8,685 nucleotides of DNA from Burkholderiaceae bacterium. GTDB lineage: Bacteria; Pseudomonadota; Gammaproteobacteria; Burkholderiales; Burkholderiaceae_C. The position numbers and the translations under genes were made by a program. Each line of letters starts with the position of its first letter. Positions within the stretch are counted from its first letter, which is position 1. Location: contig JALRAA010000043.1 of the NCBI GenBank assembly GCA_023262645.1, forward strand, positions 1 to 8,685, in the 5' to 3' direction. Below, piece after piece: positions 5,461 through 8,685 of this stretch. Below the pieces are notes generated by a model, which ran no database searches, was not told where the DNA came from, and saw only the letters and a list, made by a program, of their open reading frames with translations.

Positions 5461-6462
5461 TTATGCAGCTTGGTGCATGGCTGTGACTCTGGCCACTTCA
5501 TGTTTAGAGCCCAGAAATACGCTGACCCGTTGGTGTAATTGGGTGGGTTGAATATCGAGAATGCGTTGTTTGCCGTCGGTGGCCATGCCACCAGCTTGCT
5601 CGACCAGCCAGCCCATGGGGTTGGCTTCGTACATCAGACGTAACTTGCCCGGTTTGTCGGGCTCGCGTTTGTCCCAAGGGTACATGAACACACCGCCTCG
5701 TGTGAGGATACGGTGCACATCAGCCACCATGCTGGCGACCCATCGCATGTTGAAGTCTTTGCCACGTGGGCCTGTGCTGCCAGCAAGGCATTCGGCGATG
5801 TAATCGGACACCGGTGTGTCCCAGTGGCGCATATTGCTCATGTTGATCGCAAATTCACGGGTGTCTTCAGGGATGTGCACATTCTCTTGGGTTAAGACGA
5901 ACGAGCCTTGTTCTCTGTCCAAGGTGAACATGGCGACACCGTCGCCCACTGTCAATACCAATGTGGTTTGCGGCCCGTACACGCAGTAGCCTGCAGCAAC
6001 TTGCGCATGGCCTGGTTGTAAAAAATCTGCTTCGGTGACTTTGTCCGTTGTCTCGGGTTTTTTCAACACGCTAAAAATGGTGCCGATGCTGACGTTCACA
6101 TCAATGTTGCTAGAACCGTCCAATGGGTCAAATAACAGCAGGTATTCGCCTTGCGGATAACGATTGGGAACCACGTAAATGGAGTCCATTTCTTCAGAGG
6201 CCATGGCGGCCAAATGACCGCCCCATTCGTTGGCCTCAATCAAGACTTCGTTGGCGATGATGTCGAGTTTTTTCTGCACTTCACCTTGTATGTTTTCGCT
6301 GTGCGCAGAGCCCAGCACACCGCCCAATGCCCCTTTGTTGACTGCATGGCTGATGCCTTTGCAAGCACGCGCGACTACTTCAAGCAACAACCGCAATTCA
6401 GGCGGAATGTTTTGCTTGGCGCGTTGTTGCTCAACCAAGTACCGGGACAATGATGCGGCCAT
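5461..6462 (-). CDS. fbp: Fructose-1,6-bisphosphatase class I
   Basis: It hydrolyses fructose 1,6-bisphosphate to fructose 6-phosphate, the committed step of gluconeogenesis, in the cytoplasm, and would also serve sugar-phosphate recycling. The 333 residues are the normal class I length. Metal and phosphate sites are visible: Glu90-Glu91 in MASEEMDS, the signature FDPLDGSSNIDVNVSIGT (111-128, with Asp112 and Asp115), and Glu279 in LRLMYEANPMGW. The C-terminal part HQRVSVFLGSKHEV is also typical. The start is supported by GGAGG eight bases upstream, inside the last codons of pepN. Only 3 bp separate the pepN stop from the fbp ATG, so the two are co-transcribed and probably translationally coupled. 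There is no nearby Calvin-cycle gene, so it reads as the housekeeping enzyme. Confidence 0.97.
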   Translation of the reverse strand: MAASLSRYLVEQQRAKQNIPPELRLLLEVVARACKGISHAVNKGALGGVLGSAHSENIQGEVQKKLDIIANEVLIEANEWGGHLAAMASEEMDSIYVVPNRYPQGEYLLLFDPLDGSSNIDVNVSIGTIFSVLKKPETTDKVTEADFLQPGHAQVAAGYCVYGPQTTLVLTVGDGVAMFTLDREQGSFVLTQENVHIPEDTREFAINMSNMRHWDTPVSDYIAECLAGSTGPRGKDFNMRWVASMVADVHRILTRGGVFMYPWDKREPDKPGKLRLMYEANPMGWLVEQAGGMATDGKQRILDIQPTQLHQRVSVFLGSKHEVARVTAMHQAA

Positions 6463-6465
6463 GTG

Positions 6466-8685
6466 TCATTCCTCCAAAGCAGAGTCAATCACCTCACGCA
6501 CGTCGGCGCTCAAATCTTCTTTGGCGGCCACGCGTCGAATGGCTTCGTGTGCAGCGCTGCGGTAGGGTTCACTCAATTTGCGCCAGCGGTCTAGGGCCCT
6601 GGCCAAGCGCGCAGCGACTTGCGGATTGAAGCTGTCCAGCTCCAAGACACGCTCGCTCCAAAACACATATCCCGCTGCATCGGTACGGTGAAATGCCGCT
6701 GGGTTGCTGCAATAGCTGGAGACCAGGCTTCTCGCGCGGTTGGGATTGCGAATTTGAAAATCCGGGTGTTGCATCAATTGACGCACTCGCCCAAGCACAT
6801 GACCGTGGTGGTCGCAGGCTGACGCTTGAACGGAAAACCACTTGTCCAGCACCAATTCCTCGTGCTTGAACTGGTGGTGAAAAGCCGCCAACGCTTGCTC
6901 GGCCCATGGGTGGTTGACCGCTACCAACGCCTGCAGGGCATGCATACGCTCAGTCATGTTGTTGGCGCGGTTGAATGCTTGCACCGCTTGTTGTGCCCAA
7001 TGGTCGTCGTTCAAGCTTTGACTGGCAAGACACAAGTAGCTGAGCGCCAACCCTTGTAGTGCCCGCCGCCCACTGGATGTGGCGTCAGGCGAATATTCGC
7101 CGCGGACCCGGTGGTGGTCATAGGCCCATTTCCAGTCTTCTTGCATTTCGAGAGCGATTTGCAAGCGCATGGCTTCGCGCACTTGGTGGATTTTTTGCGG
7201 ATCGACAACAGAAGCTTGCTCGGCAATGTAACTTTCGCTCGGCAATGTCAGTACCAGTTCTTTGAAGGCTGCATCCAGTTCGGGGTGGCGCAGCACTTGG
7301 CGCAAGCCGCTGATCAATGCCTGCGACAACAACGCGGGCGCAACAACCTCTTGCGCCAACGCTTGCATGGTCGCCGCCAGATACAGCCGTTGCGAAGCTT
7401 CCCAGCGGTTGAATGCATCGGTGTCGTGTGCAAGCAGGACCAACCATTGCGATTCGCTGTGCGCAAACTCCAATTGCACCGGTGCACTGAATCCACGCAG
7501 CAAAGACGGAATCACAGGCGTTGCCATGTTTTCAAGCACCAAGGTTTGCTGTGATTCATGCAGCACGAACAATTGATCGTTCAACACAGATTCGCCTGTC
7601 TCATTCAACAAGCCGAAACGAATCGGAATCAGAAAAGCTTGCTTGTGCGACTGGCCAGGCGTTGCCTGACAAGTTTGTGTGAAATGCAAGGTCAATGTTT
7701 GGTTGGCTAAGTCGTGCGACATCTGCACAGTGACTTTGGGTGTGCCTGCTTGTGAATACCAGCGTTTGAATACTTCAAGATGTTTGTAAAGAGCTGTGGC
7801 TGGATTGGCATCTGCAATGGCTTGCACAAATTCGTCGCAGGTTACCGCTTGCCCGTCGTGGCGCTGAAAGTACAGTTTCATGCCCATCGCAAAACCTTCA
7901 CGCCCCACCAAGGTTTGCATCATGCGAACAACTTCCGCGCCTTTTTCGTAAATGGTGACGGTGTAGAAATTGTTGATCTCCATGTAGCTGTCGGGGCGAA
8001 CCGGGTGCGCCATGGGGCCAGCATCTTCGGCAAATTGCACGGTGCGCAACAAGCGGACATCTTCAATGCGCTTGACCGCACGCGCTGATGCTGAGCCACA
8101 CAGGTCTTGGCTGAATTCTTGGTCGCGAAAAACCGTGAGGCCCTCTTTCAGCGACAGCTGAAACCAGTCGCGACACGTGATGCGGTTACCCGTCCAATTG
8201 TGAAAATATTCATGGCCAACCACGCTTTCAATATTGGCATAGTCTTGGTCAGTGGCGGTGGAAGGGCTGGCCAACACGTATTTGGTGTTGAAGATATTCA
8301 AGCCTTTGTTTTCCATCGCGCCCATGTTGAAGTCGGAGGTCGCGACGACCATGAACCGTTCCAAATCCAGGCCCAAGCCAAAGCGTGCTTCATCCCAAGC
8401 AATGCTGGCCATCAAAGACTGCATGGCATGGTCGGTTTTGTCTAAATCACCTGAGCGCACATAAATTTGCAGCAGATGTTCTTTGCCATTGCGCGCAGTG
8501 ATGCGTTGTTCTCGGCAAACCAATTTGCCGGCCACCAACGCAAACAAATAGCTGGGTTTGTGGTGCGGGTCAAACCATTTCGCAAAATGCCTTCCGTCTT
8601 CCAATTCCCCTTGCGCCACCAAATTGCCGTTGGACAACAACACGGGGTAATCTCTTTTGTCAGCGCGAAGTGTCACGCTGTAAAC
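6466..8685 (-). CDS. pepN: Aminopeptidase N (M1 family), partial, N-terminus off the right edge
   Basis: This is a zinc metallo-aminopeptidase that trims N-terminal residues from peptides in the cytoplasm. The frame stays open to the right edge and gives 739 residues. By comparison with E. coli PepN about 150 N-terminal residues lie outside, so the GTG at 8676 is internal and not the start. Visible motifs, numbered from the first codon in the window: LLSNGNLVAQGELEDGRH (16-33), the exopeptidase motif GAMEN (122-126), the zinc site HEYFH (158-162) with the third ligand Glu181 in LKEGLTVF, and the transition-state Tyr246 in TIYEKGAEV. The C-terminal helical domain ends in the family-typical NPNRARSLV and NPQVAARLARAL segments. 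A short insertion in DLCGSASARAVKR relative to E. coli is, as I recall, common in betaproteobacteria. It precedes fbp by 3 bp. No frameshift is seen. Confidence 0.97.
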   Translation of the reverse strand, partial: VYSVTLRADKRDYPVLLSNGNLVAQGELEDGRHFAKWFDPHHKPSYLFALVAGKLVCREQRITARNGKEHLLQIYVRSGDLDKTDHAMQSLMASIAWDEARFGLGLDLERFMVVATSDFNMGAMENKGLNIFNTKYVLASPSTATDQDYANIESVVGHEYFHNWTGNRITCRDWFQLSLKEGLTVFRDQEFSQDLCGSASARAVKRIEDVRLLRTVQFAEDAGPMAHPVRPDSYMEINNFYTVTIYEKGAEVVRMMQTLVGREGFAMGMKLYFQRHDGQAVTCDEFVQAIADANPATALYKHLEVFKRWYSQAGTPKVTVQMSHDLANQTLTLHFTQTCQATPGQSHKQAFLIPIRFGLLNETGESVLNDQLFVLHESQQTLVLENMATPVIPSLLRGFSAPVQLEFAHSESQWLVLLAHDTDAFNRWEASQRLYLAATMQALAQEVVAPALLSQALISGLRQVLRHPELDAAFKELVLTLPSESYIAEQASVVDPQKIHQVREAMRLQIALEMQEDWKWAYDHHRVRGEYSPDATSSGRRALQGLALSYLCLASQSLNDDHWAQQAVQAFNRANNMTERMHALQALVAVNHPWAEQALAAFHHQFKHEELVLDKWFSVQASACDHHGHVLGRVRQLMQHPDFQIRNPNRARSLVSSYCSNPAAFHRTDAAGYVFWSERVLELDSFNPQVAARLARALDRWRKLSEPYRSAAHEAIRRVAAKEDLSADVREVIDSALEE
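6469..6475 (-). promoter_or_regulatory. fbp ribosome binding site embedded in the end of pepN
   Basis: The minus strand reads GGAGGAA here, forming part of the last Leu-Glu-Glu codons of pepN. It ends just before the TGA stop and lies eight bases (from GGAGG) before the fbp ATG at 6462. Ribosomes ending pepN would finish directly on this site, which points to coupled translation. Confidence 0.75.

Noticed and set aside
8674..8676. GTG near the right edge as the start of pepN
   Set aside because: The sequence upstream stays in frame to the edge and matches the interior of PepN. About 150 N-terminal residues are expected beyond the window.

Overview
The window looks like the chromosome of a betaproteobacterium, most likely Burkholderiales and possibly a freshwater Comamonadaceae-type photoheterotroph such as Limnohabitans or Rhodoferax. 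This rests on three things: a pepN-fbp gene pair, a PpaA/AerR-type photosynthesis regulator, and proteobacterial-style protein sequences with AGGAG-type ribosome binding sites. The genus is an inference. I see no tRNA, rRNA, insertion sequence, phage gene or CRISPR array.

Layout. Bases 1-1628 (minus strand) carry two genes. ppaA/aerR (714-1628) encodes a cobalamin- or heme-binding-fold regulator of the kind found in and around photosynthesis gene clusters. Downstream of it is an unrecognised, acidic, low-complexity protein made largely of 12-residue tandem repeats (642 down to 1, running off the left edge). A 231-bp divergent intergenic region (1629-1859) holds a good sigma70 promoter for ppaA. 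Bases 1860-5071 (plus strand) form a compact probable operon of four genes. They encode a Tat-exported small subunit of a gluconate/glucose-dehydrogenase-type enzyme, its FAD (GMC) catalytic subunit, a ribbon-helix-helix protein, and a glyoxalase I. Bases 5072-8685 (minus strand) hold, in transcription order, pepN (aminopeptidase N, 5' end beyond the right edge), fbp (class I fructose-1,6-bisphosphatase, 3 bp after pepN) and a small hypothetical gene that meets gloA stop codon to stop codon.

How the genes may work together. The Tat subunit and the GMC subunit should form a periplasmic sugar, sugar-acid or alcohol dehydrogenase. Its catalytic subunit has a C-x5-C-x3-C motif like that used for a [3Fe-4S] cluster in bacterial FAD glucose dehydrogenase. 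No cytochrome c partner is encoded beside it, so its electron acceptor is unknown. Glyoxalase I would detoxify methylglyoxal, and the RHH protein may regulate the operon. PpaA implies light- or oxygen-related regulation, and a photosynthesis gene cluster may lie beyond the left edge. pepN-fbp is a housekeeping pair for peptide breakdown and gluconeogenesis.

The least explained element is the 12-residue-repeat protein next to ppaA. The next is a strong inverted repeat inside the RHH coding sequence.
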